Shown: positions 1-5,644, counted from the stretch's first letter. The stretch: DNA of 5,842 bases from Spirochaetaceae bacterium (GCA_031256815.1 JAIRPU010000153.1:1-5842), one strand, 5' to 3'. Notes: generated by a model from the letters alone, not told the origin. Translations and numbers: made by a program.

Positions 1-23
1 GCGGCAGAAGCGCCGCAGTAGAG

Positions 24-53
24 GCCGCCACAACGCGTCTGCGGTGTGGCGGC
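24..53. repeat. GC-rich hairpin repeat, left copy of the 30-nt unit
   Basis: The perfect arms GGCCGCCACA (23-32) and TGTGGCGGCC (45-54) pair. The stem continues past one A-G mismatch with CGC/GCG to a four-base GTCT loop (37-40). The 30-nt unit matches 5813-5842 at 28 of 30 positions in the same orientation, so this is a shared repeat family and not a chance palindrome. No T-run follows, so it does not look like an ordinary intrinsic terminator, although a strong GC stem after an unseen upstream gene could still halt transcription. Confidence 0.85.
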
Positions 54-60
54 CGTTGTT

Positions 61-89
61 CCGCGGCCTGCGCGTTGCGCAGGCCGCGG
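61..89. repeat. Perfect 13-bp hairpin with a 3-nt loop
   Basis: The arm CCGCGGCCTGCGC (61-73) is exactly complementary to GCGCAGGCCGCGG (77-89), leaving only GTT as loop. It sits 6 nt after the first hairpin and 3 nt before the GCGATAA module, so three stem-loops are packed into about 100 bases. Function is unknown. The composition is far more GC-rich than the neighbouring genes. Confidence 0.85.
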
Positions 90-92
90 CTT

Positions 93-127
93 GCGATAAG
101 GCCGCGCGAAACGCGGCTGCCTCCGGC
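93..127. repeat. GCGATAA hairpin module, left copy
   Basis: This unit opens with GCGATAA, then carries GCCGCG (101-106) and CGCGGC (112-117) as stem arms, then GCCTCCGGC. It aligns without gaps to 5708-5742 in the same orientation with 30 of 35 positions identical. Differences lie mainly in the loop or between stems (for example 108 G/T, 111 A/G, 118 T/C), and the stem arms are conserved. That pattern suggests selection for, or copying of, the folded form. Confidence 0.75.
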
Positions 128-218
128 AAAAATGCGCCCAAAAAACACTGAATGTAAAACCGCGCCGCTTCATCATTTTTTCTCTAATTCAGAATTGCTG
201 CTTGAAACCGCCTAGGTG

Positions 219-253
219 TTGATTTTTTAAGCGTTATAACAGAAAATGCCATT
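219..253 (+). promoter_or_regulatory. Possible fabD promoter with a very short leader
   Basis: A good -10-like hexamer, TATAAC, lies at 235-240, 13 nt before the fabD ATG. No convincing -35 is correctly spaced: TTGATT at 219-224 is only 10 nt upstream, and TTGAAA at 202-207 is 27 nt upstream. No Shine-Dalgarno sequence is visible in the preceding bases. If the hexamer is used, the transcript would start about 8 nt before the ATG and be almost leaderless. This is a weak, motif-only call. Confidence 0.22.
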
Positions 254-1204
254 ATGGGATTAAAAGAAAAAAAGCTTGCGTTTTTATTTCCGGGGCAGGG
301 GGCGCAATACCCAAAAATGGCGCTCGATTTTTTTGAAGTTTCCAGCGCTGTGCGCGAACTTTTTTCGCTTGCGTCAAAACAAACAGGCATTGATTTATAC
401 GAATTGCTTGAAAAAAGTGACGAAAATGAATTAAAACGCACAGACCGCGCTCAAATTGCCATAACGCTGGCAAATCTTGCATCGGCGGAATTTTTGCAGG
501 AAAACAATGGCTTTCCTGCCGCGGTCGCCGGACACAGCCTTGGCGAATATGCCGCGCTGGTAACAGCCGGTGTAATTTCAAAAGAAGATTGCTTTTTGCT
601 TGTTAAAGCCCGCGCCGAAGCAATGAATCTTGCTGTTGCCGCCAGCAATGGAGGCATGAGCGCCGTTCTTGGCGCGAATCCGGAAACCGTAGAAAAAATT
701 ACAGGTGAATTAAGAGAAAGCGGCTTTGAACTTTATGCGGCAAACTTTAATTCGCAAAGGCAAACGGTTATTTCCGGTACAGAAACAGCGCTTAAAGAAG
801 CGGAAGCAAAATTAAAAGCGGCGGGAGCGCGGCGCGTTATCCGGCTGCCTGTAGCAGGCGCGTTTCACAGCCCTTTTATGAGCGCAGCAGCGGAGAGCTT
901 TAACAAAACTCTGCTGTCTGTTAATTTTGTTAACCCTAAAATCGATTTTTTTTCTAATGTAGAAGGCAGAAGTGTTAAAGACGCGGCGATTATAAAGACG
1001 CTTGCCGCAAAACAAATAACAGCGCCTGTACTCTGGACAAAAGAAGAAGCGGCGCTTGAGCTTATGGGATTCGACGCGGTTATAGAAACAGGGCCGGGTA
1101 CGGCGCTTTCGGCGTTATGGCGTGATTCCGGTACAAAAATACCCTGTTTTAACGCGGGAACTCTTGTAAATGCAAAAGAGACGCTAAGCGCGTTGAATGA
1201 ATGA
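254..1204 (+). CDS. fabD: Malonyl-CoA:ACP transacylase FabD
   Basis: This cytoplasmic enzyme moves malonyl from CoA to acyl carrier protein, supplying extender units for type II fatty-acid synthesis. The 316 residues match the family's usual length of about 300-310. The N-terminal FPGQGAQ (12-18) includes the oxyanion glutamine Q15. GHSLGEYAAL (93-102) holds the nucleophile S95. R120 follows at the malonate-binding position, and AFHSPFM (203-209) carries the catalytic H205. The ferredoxin-like subdomain lies between, and QITAPVLW plus ETGPG (278-282) complete the signature. The ATG at 254 is the only usual start codon in the open frame, which begins after a TGA at 203. It has no clear ribosome binding site. 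No other fab gene (fabH, fabG, acpP, fabF) is in view. The stop overlaps the recO start by 4 nt (ATGA), so the two are probably translationally coupled. Confidence 0.97.
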   Translation: MGLKEKKLAFLFPGQGAQYPKMALDFFEVSSAVRELFSLASKQTGIDLYELLEKSDENELKRTDRAQIAITLANLASAEFLQENNGFPAAVAGHSLGEYAALVTAGVISKEDCFLLVKARAEAMNLAVAASNGGMSAVLGANPETVEKITGELRESGFELYAANFNSQRQTVISGTETALKEAEAKLKAAGARRVIRLPVAGAFHSPFMSAAAESFNKTLLSVNFVNPKIDFFSNVEGRSVKDAAIIKTLAAKQITAPVLWTKEEAALELMGFDAVIETGPGTALSALWRDSGTKIPCFNAGTLVNAKETLSALNE

Positions 1205-1803
1205 GCCGGAATACCAGCGAAGCGGCGCTTGTACTCCGTACCAGACAATTTGGCGAATCTAACCGTGAAGCGTTTTTTCTATGCGAATATTCAGGAATAG
1301 TTCGCGCTGTAGTCTATGGCGGCCCCAAAAGCAAATTAAGGGCCTTTGTTTCGCCGTTTCATTCAGGTATCCTGTATCTTTACCACAATCCTGTGCGCGA
1401 CAGTTATAAAGTAACAGATTTTGATGTTACAAATTGGCGTCCTGGTTTGCGTGAATGTTACGAAAGAACGGCCGCCGCTTCCGCCGCCGCCGAAACAGTT
1501 CTGGCAGGAGATGGAGGCGGAGGCGATTGGCGGCAGGCGCTTAAACTTTCAAACGCCACGCTGGACGCGCTGGAAAGCGCCGGCGGCGAAGCCGCAGAAA
1601 ATATCCTCGTTATGTTTTTGTGGGCTTGGGCGGAAATATTGGGGCTAAAACCGGAATTGGACGATTACAAGCTCGAAAAGCATTATCCAAAAGCGCTTTC
1701 ATGGCTTGAATCCGGCAGCGGCGACTTGTTTCAAGCTAAAAAACTCTGCACAGACCTGCTTGGCGCCGCTTTTGGCAGGAGGCTAAGCAGTTGGAACCTT
1801 TAG
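1201..1803 (+). CDS. recO: DNA repair and recombination mediator RecO, short zinc-finger-less form
   Basis: RecO works with RecR to load RecA onto SSB-coated single-stranded DNA and to anneal strands in the RecF pathway. The N-terminal OB-fold is recognisable: ALVLRTRQFGESNRE (9-23), then EYSGIVRAVVYGGPKSKLRAF (29-49). The helical C-terminal region includes the Ala-rich RTAAASAAAETV (89-100) and the WAWAEILGLKPELDDY segment (141-156). At 200 residues it is shorter than many RecO proteins of about 240. After GLKPELD, where many relatives have the first CxxC of a zinc finger, it has DY and no cysteine pair; the only later cysteine is C183. E. coli RecO also lacks the finger, so this need not mean loss of function. 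It starts inside the fabD stop (ATGA) and ends 13 nt into the lipoprotein gene. The downstream gene's ribosome binding site lies within its last codons. Confidence 0.9.
   Translation: MSRNTSEAALVLRTRQFGESNREAFFLCEYSGIVRAVVYGGPKSKLRAFVSPFHSGILYLYHNPVRDSYKVTDFDVTNWRPGLRECYERTAAASAAAETVLAGDGGGGDWRQALKLSNATLDALESAGGEAAENILVMFLWAWAEILGLKPELDDYKLEKHYPKALSWLESGSGDLFQAKKLCTDLLGAAFGRRLSSWNL
1777..1782 (+). promoter_or_regulatory. Strong Shine-Dalgarno site fixing a TTG start
   Basis: AGGAGG sits inside the recO coding sequence, 8 nt before the TTG at 1791. This is the best ribosome binding site in the window, and it decides the start of the lipoprotein gene over a second in-frame TTG at 1818. Confidence 0.85.
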
Positions 1804-2690
1804 TTTATATAAAACGCTTGTGCGTTAAAAATGCCGGCTTATACGCGCTGCTTTTTGTTTTTTCCGCGCTTTTGTTTGGCTGCGCAACGGCTAAACATCC
1901 ATTTGATATAGGGTCGTATAAAACCGTTGTATCTGATTTTGCTTTTTTCCCTGAAGGCGCCCTGTTTTATGGTTTTGCCGACAAAACCAAAAACCGTGTA
2001 ATTTTTAATACGCTTTTTGAACCGTTTACAAAAACAAATTCGGCGGCAAAGTATGTTTTTTCCAAGACAAAAAAAGCGAGTTTTGCCCTGTTTTACAGTG
2101 GAAAAAGGCCGCAATTACTTGCCCTGCTTCGCGGAAACGCCTACCCTGTGGGAACGTCTTCTATTTATTTTAAACACTCAGACGAATGGTCTAAAAATGA
2201 CGGCGGTTTTTGGTATTCAAAAAAAAACAGACTTGCGCTTTCCATAAAATCCGGTTCTGTACTGCTTGCCTCAGGCGGGGCGGTTTTTAATCCGGAGGCC
2301 GGCATTGTAATGCCTGCTTCCTGCAATGAATTTTGGCGGAATGCGCCTGCAGGCGGAATTATACTAAAAAACGATTATTTTGAAAGTTATCTTGAATCGC
2401 AAGGAGTTCCGCTTAAATTACCAATAGAACAAATTCTGTTTTTGTTATTGCCGCGCGGAAAAAAAATTGAAATTGAGCTGCGGCTGGAAACTCCAGGCAG
2501 AACACAGGCAAAACTTGTAGCAAGTTTACTAACAATAATGCGGAACAATGGGCAAACGCCGGATGACTTTCCGATTCTCGAAATTTTTTTGGCAAACGCC
2601 CCGCGGCTTGACGGCAATGCGGTGCTTGTAACAAGCGCTCCAATAAGTCCGGATGAATTACGCGCCATGCTGCCCGCCGCAAAGTTTTAG
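1791..2690 (+). CDS. Predicted lipoprotein of unknown function
   Basis: I do not recognise this 299-residue protein. It starts at TTG with AGGAGG 8 nt upstream. The N-terminus has a basic stretch (K8, R9, K13), a hydrophobic segment at about 17-29 (LYALLFVFSALLF) and then LFGC with C31. This is a plausible type II signal peptide with the relaxed lipobox common in spirochaetes (F at -2 is unusual for other bacteria). The mature part is predicted to be tethered to a membrane outside the cytoplasm. It has a beta-rich feel (SSIYFKHSDEW at 123-133, LALSIKSGSVLLASGG at 148-163), a hydrophobic stretch IEQILFLLLP (212-221), and a late KLVASLLTIMRN (241-252). It resembles the loosely defined secreted treponemal proteins, but no named family could be assigned. 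The gene overlaps recO by 13 nt, so it is expressed with fabD and recO and probably coupled to recO translation. Confidence 0.82.
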   Translation: MEPLVYIKRLCVKNAGLYALLFVFSALLFGCATAKHPFDIGSYKTVVSDFAFFPEGALFYGFADKTKNRVIFNTLFEPFTKTNSAAKYVFSKTKKASFALFYSGKRPQLLALLRGNAYPVGTSSIYFKHSDEWSKNDGGFWYSKKNRLALSIKSGSVLLASGGAVFNPEAGIVMPASCNEFWRNAPAGGIILKNDYFESYLESQGVPLKLPIEQILFLLLPRGKKIEIELRLETPGRTQAKLVASLLTIMRNNGQTPDDFPILEIFLANAPRLDGNAVLVTSAPISPDELRAMLPAAKF

Positions 2691-2707
2691 AACAATTTAA
2701 TGTTCTA
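2688..2707. terminator. Inverted repeat spanning both convergent stop codons
   Basis: TAGAACA (2688-2694) and TGTTCTA (2701-2707) are perfect 7-bp arms around a 6-nt AT loop. The left arm contains the lipoprotein TAG stop, and the loop holds the miaB stop (TAA on the minus strand, 2699-2697). Neither strand has a proper U-tract after the stem, so it is at best a weak bidirectional terminator. It is the only stem-loop I see at the convergent junction, where only 6 nt separate the genes. Confidence 0.3.
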
Positions 2708-4055
2708 CGGCAGTGCCAAAAAGCGTGTTCCCGCGAAGTTCCAAAAGCTTTAGGTTTATAAAACTGCCTGCAAGCGCCCCAGCTCCTGCGCAAACGACCA
2801 TTTCGTCACGTTCCGTGCGGCATAGAATTTCCAGTGGATTTTTTTTGCTTATACCCTCTACAAGTACTTCTTCAAAACTGCCAAGCCTGTTTTGAAGAAG
2901 CTGTTTTGTGTGCGTTTTTTGAAGCGCTATAATTTTTGCAAGCCGCTCTCTTTTTACAGCTTCGTCAATACGTCCCGGCAGCGCTGCCGCCGCTGTTCCC
3001 TCCCGCACATTATAGTGATACATAAATGAATAAAGAAACTTTACTTCGTCCATTAACGTAAGTATTTCTTCAAATTCTTCTTCCGTTTCGCCAGGAAAAC
3101 CGGTTAGAATATCTGTAGAAAGAGTTAAACCAGGCAGGGCATCTTTAAGACGGCGCACAAGTTCAAGATAAGATTCGCGTGTGTAACCGCGGTTCATTGC
3201 GGCAAGCACGCGGTTTGAACCGTGTTGAACACATAAATGAAGATGACGGCAAAACAGAGGACTGCCGCGCAGCGCTTCAATAGTTCTTTCCGAAAAATCT
3301 TTTGGATGACTCGAAATAAAACGCGCTCTTTTTATAGTTGTGCCTTCCGTCCATGCCGCGATTTTATTAAGCAGCGCCGGAAAATCAGTTTTATCTTTAG
3401 CAGCACCGGAAGGATAAATATATGAATTTACATTTTGACCAAGCAATATAATTTCACGCACTTGTTTGGAAGCCAAAAATTCAATTTCTTTTTTTATGTC
3501 GCAGGGCGGGCGCGAAACTTCCCGTCCGCGTACATAGGGCACAATGCAGTAAGAACAAAAATTGTTACAACCGCGCATTATAGGCAAATACGCGCGCGGG
3601 TTTCCTTCTTCATAGTGTGAATTAAAAAAACCGTCTTTGGAAAAAAAGTTATCGTAATTAAGCTGCTTTTGCAGCGGGTTTTGCGCGTCCAGATTATCCG
3701 ATACTTCTTTTAGAATAAGCGCAATTTTTTGTTTTTCTGAAGCGCCGGAAACATAATCCGCTCCATGTTCAATAAGTTTTTCGCCGAGGCGTTCCGCCAT
3801 GCAGCCTGTTACAAACACAAAAGGCGCTTTGCCGGTTTCAGCAAAAAGTTTTTTTTTTAGCGCTTTGTAATGGGCAAGACGTCCAAAAACACGCTGTTCG
3901 GCTGTTGCTCTTACAGAACAGCTATTTATTATTATAAGTCCGGCTTCCTGCGCGCTGCCCGCTTCCAGCCAAAACAGAGCTTCGAGTTCCTGTTTTAACG
4001 CGGCAGACTCTGCCATATTCATTTGACAGCCGTAGGTTTCAAAAAAAAATTTCAA
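2697..4055 (-). CDS. miaB: tRNA-2-methylthio-N6-dimethylallyladenosine synthase MiaB
   Basis: MiaB is a radical-SAM methylthiotransferase that converts i6A37 to ms2i6A37 in tRNAs reading UNN codons, using two [4Fe-4S] clusters. The N-terminal domain carries C10 (TYGCQMN), C46 (NSCSVR) and C85 (TGCMAE). The radical-SAM motif CNNFCSYC gives C163, C167 and C170. LLGQNVNSY (204-212) and STDILTGFPGETEEEF (313-328) follow. A TRAM-like tRNA-binding tail occupies about 388-449. The 452 residues are typical. The start is TTG: a TAA lies immediately upstream in frame, and the next Met (M12) would remove C10. Treponemal MiaB also places this cysteine at about residue 10. No Shine-Dalgarno sequence is seen. 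Codons 3-5 are a T9 run and codons 67-69 lie in an A10 run. Oddities are LCVQHGS, where relatives have LPVQ, and NVREGTA, where relatives have NPREGTP. It is the last gene of the serA-side operon. Confidence 0.96.
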   Translation of the reverse strand: MKFFFETYGCQMNMAESAALKQELEALFWLEAGSAQEAGLIIINSCSVRATAEQRVFGRLAHYKALKKKLFAETGKAPFVFVTGCMAERLGEKLIEHGADYVSGASEKQKIALILKEVSDNLDAQNPLQKQLNYDNFFSKDGFFNSHYEEGNPRAYLPIMRGCNNFCSYCIVPYVRGREVSRPPCDIKKEIEFLASKQVREIILLGQNVNSYIYPSGAAKDKTDFPALLNKIAAWTEGTTIKRARFISSHPKDFSERTIEALRGSPLFCRHLHLCVQHGSNRVLAAMNRGYTRESYLELVRRLKDALPGLTLSTDILTGFPGETEEEFEEILTLMDEVKFLYSFMYHYNVREGTAAAALPGRIDEAVKRERLAKIIALQKTHTKQLLQNRLGSFEEVLVEGISKKNPLEILCRTERDEMVVCAGAGALAGSFINLKLLELRGNTLFGTAVEH

Positions 4056-4080
4056 TTAAACAATTAAACAAATAGACAAA

Positions 4081-4446
4081 TTAAGTTCGTTTGCGAAGTC
4101 CAATAAAAAACCGGATGCCGGACACTATTCCCCAAACAAGAGAAATAGTACTGCCTGTTCTAAATATCCATGAAGCAAGCGAAGGCAGATGCCAAAAGTT
4201 AAAGCCTATTCCAAGTAAAACCGCGCCTGTAAGCGCTACTATAAGCCCGTCTTTTTTGTCTTCGCTTGAACGTGAAAAAACTCCGCTAATTCCAAGCACG
4301 CCTATTATTGCGCCTGCGGCTATTCCCACAGGCCCAATAAGCACATTTGTAAAGAAGCTTAACACGGAAAACGCAATTGCTCCGCCAATTCCAAAAATAG
4401 CGCTTGTCGCTAAATTAGCAAGTTTATTATTTGAAAGCATTCCCAT
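4081..4446 (-). CDS. Small multi-pass membrane protein of unknown function
   Basis: I do not recognise this 121-residue protein. It has about four hydrophobic helices, at roughly 14-34, 36-56, 67-85 and 98-117. They are glycine- and alanine-rich, with small-residue patterns such as FGIGGAIAF and GIAAGAIIGVLGISG. Charges fall in the N-terminus (K8), the middle loop SRSSEDKKDG (58-67) and the RKRT tail, consistent with both ends and the middle loop being cytoplasmic. There is no signal peptidase site and no catalytic motif. The ATG at 4446 has GAGGA (4456-4452) with a 5-nt spacer; M3 at 4440 is an alternative. It sits between serA and miaB with 25-nt gaps on each side, so co-transcription is likely. 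That context does not reveal a function, since the neighbours are serine synthesis and tRNA modification. A small transporter accessory, a holin-like protein or a membrane-stress protein are all possible guesses. Confidence 0.82.
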   Translation of the reverse strand: MGMLSNNKLANLATSAIFGIGGAIAFSVLSFFTNVLIGPVGIAAGAIIGVLGISGVFSRSSEDKKDGLIVALTGAVLLGIGFNFWHLPSLASWIFRTGSTISLVWGIVSGIRFFIGLRKRT

Positions 4447-4451
4447 TTTTA

Positions 4452-4456
4452 TCCTC
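4452..4456 (-). promoter_or_regulatory. Ribosome binding site of the small membrane protein
   Basis: On the minus strand GAGGA lies 5 nt before the ATG at 4446 and 11 nt before the second ATG at 4440. It favours the first start. It is the only clear Shine-Dalgarno sequence among the three minus-strand genes. Confidence 0.65.
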
Positions 4457-4471
4457 GTATTATAAAAAAAA

Positions 4472-5644
4472 TTATTGTTTTGTTATAGTCCTGACGCGCA
4501 CAACGCCTTCTATACAACGCAGACGTTCAATTAGTGCCGCAGGAATTTCCTGTTCTGTATCAATTATGTTAAAAGCATAATTCTCTTTATGATGATTTAT
4601 AAGGTCTGTTATATTGATTTTTTCGCGGGCAAGCTCCGTAGTTATCTGCCCAACCATGTTGGGTATGTTACGGTTTGCCACAAGCAGGCGGTTCCGTTCC
4701 GATTGGGCAAGTTTGCAATCAGGAAAATTTACTGAATTTTTTATTGTGCCATATTCAAGAAAGTTTATGAGCTGCGCGGCGGCCATTTTCGCGCATTGGA
4801 TTTCGGCTTCCGGAGTAGACGCGCCAAGATGAGGAACGCATATAACCTTGTCGTGCGCTATAAGTTCCGGCGTTGGAAAATCTGTAACATAACACTCTAT
4901 AATCCCGCTGTTAAGCGCGGCTATTACATCAACCTCTTTTGCAAGGCCGCCGCGGGCCAAATTTATCAATCTTGAACCGCGTTTCATTTGCAAAAACTTG
5001 TGTTCATCAAAAAGATGCTTTGTCTTCTCGCTGTATGGGACGTGTATAGTAACATAATCTGATTTTTGAAGCAGCTGTTCAAGTGAATCCGCGCGCCGCA
5101 CAAGACGCGAAAGGTTCCATGCCGCGTCTACAGAAATATAAGGGTCAAATCCTATAACATCCATACCCAGCGCCGAAGCGTCGTTTGCAACAGCCACTCC
5201 AATCGCGCCGAGGCCGACAATGCCAAGCGTTTTTCCGGCGATTTCAGGTCCTTCAAACTGCGACTTGCCGTTTTCCACAAACGCCGAAATTTCGTCTTCG
5301 CTGCCGGCAAGCGTCTTTGTCCAGCGAATTCCATCGAGCAGACGACGCGAAGAAAAAAACAGTGCTGCAAGAACAAGCTCTTTTACGGCGTTTGCATTGG
5401 CTCCAGGCGTGTTAAACACGATAATTCCATGCTCACTGCAAAATTCAACGGGAATATTGTTTACTCCTGCGCCGGAACGCGCAATGGCAAGTACGCTTGA
5501 AGTTATAGCTTCGGTATTAATCAGCGCGCTGCGCACCATAAGCGCATCGGCGTCTTTAAAATGAGTTCCAGTCTCGTAAACGCCTTTTGGAAAAAGCGCA
5601 ATTCCCTGCGCCGCTATTTTGTTTAGCGTAAGTATCTTAAACAT
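4472..5644 (-). CDS. serA: D-3-phosphoglycerate dehydrogenase with C-terminal ACT domain
   Basis: SerA oxidises 3-phosphoglycerate to 3-phosphohydroxypyruvate with NAD, the first committed step of serine synthesis, in the cytoplasm. The 390-residue protein has a split substrate domain (SGAGVNNIP at 57-65, FNTPGANANAVKE at 77-89) and a Rossmann domain with GIVGLGAIG (141-149). INLARGG places catalytic R231, and PHLGAST places catalytic H272. The acidic member is in DFPTPEL, with E260 near the usual Glu position. An ACT domain follows at about 318-390 (NRNIPNMVGQI at 325-335), a usual site of serine feedback. It matches the short SerA form common in anaerobes that reads YVTDFP..EL before the histidine; a related 2-hydroxyacid dehydrogenase is less likely. 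The ATG at 5644 has no clear Shine-Dalgarno sequence. It appears to be the first gene of a serA, membrane-protein, miaB operon. No serC is present here. Confidence 0.92.
   Translation of the reverse strand: MFKILTLNKIAAQGIALFPKGVYETGTHFKDADALMVRSALINTEAITSSVLAIARSGAGVNNIPVEFCSEHGIIVFNTPGANANAVKELVLAALFFSSRRLLDGIRWTKTLAGSEDEISAFVENGKSQFEGPEIAGKTLGIVGLGAIGVAVANDASALGMDVIGFDPYISVDAAWNLSRLVRRADSLEQLLQKSDYVTIHVPYSEKTKHLFDEHKFLQMKRGSRLINLARGGLAKEVDVIAALNSGIIECYVTDFPTPELIAHDKVICVPHLGASTPEAEIQCAKMAAAQLINFLEYGTIKNSVNFPDCKLAQSERNRLLVANRNIPNMVGQITTELAREKINITDLINHHKENYAFNIIDTEQEIPAALIERLRCIEGVVRVRTITKQ

Noticed and set aside
1..21. Possible C-terminal tail of an upstream gene (frame 1 reads AAEAPQ then TAG).
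   Set aside because: Six codons of GC-rich sequence are too few to support a gene, and the stretch may simply be part of the repeat block. GCGGC/GCCGC pairing at 1-16 favours that.
865..1248. Minus-strand open frame of 127 codons across the fabD end and recO start.
   Set aside because: It lies antisense to two well-supported genes and has no family features.
1469..1536. GC-rich GCC/GGC stretch within recO, suspected to be a repeat insertion.
   Set aside because: It encodes the alanine-rich helix that RecO proteins normally have here, in frame and at the expected position, and it does not match the end repeats.
2413..2793. Minus-strand open frame overlapping the ends of miaB and the lipoprotein gene.
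   Set aside because: It is antisense to the lipoprotein gene and out of frame within miaB, with no recognisable domain or start signal.
4091..4465. Plus-strand open frame of 124 codons opposite the small membrane protein.
   Set aside because: It mirrors the membrane-protein gene, has no ribosome site, and its product is low-complexity Pro/Ile/Ser-rich. The minus-strand gene has a Shine-Dalgarno site and coherent helices.
4459..4487. Internal minus-strand promoter for the small membrane protein: perfect TATAAT (4464-4459) with ATAACA 16 nt upstream.
   Set aside because: Initiation would fall at about 4452, inside the GAGGA ribosome site that this gene appears to use. The hexamer lies in an A/T-only run where chance matches are common.
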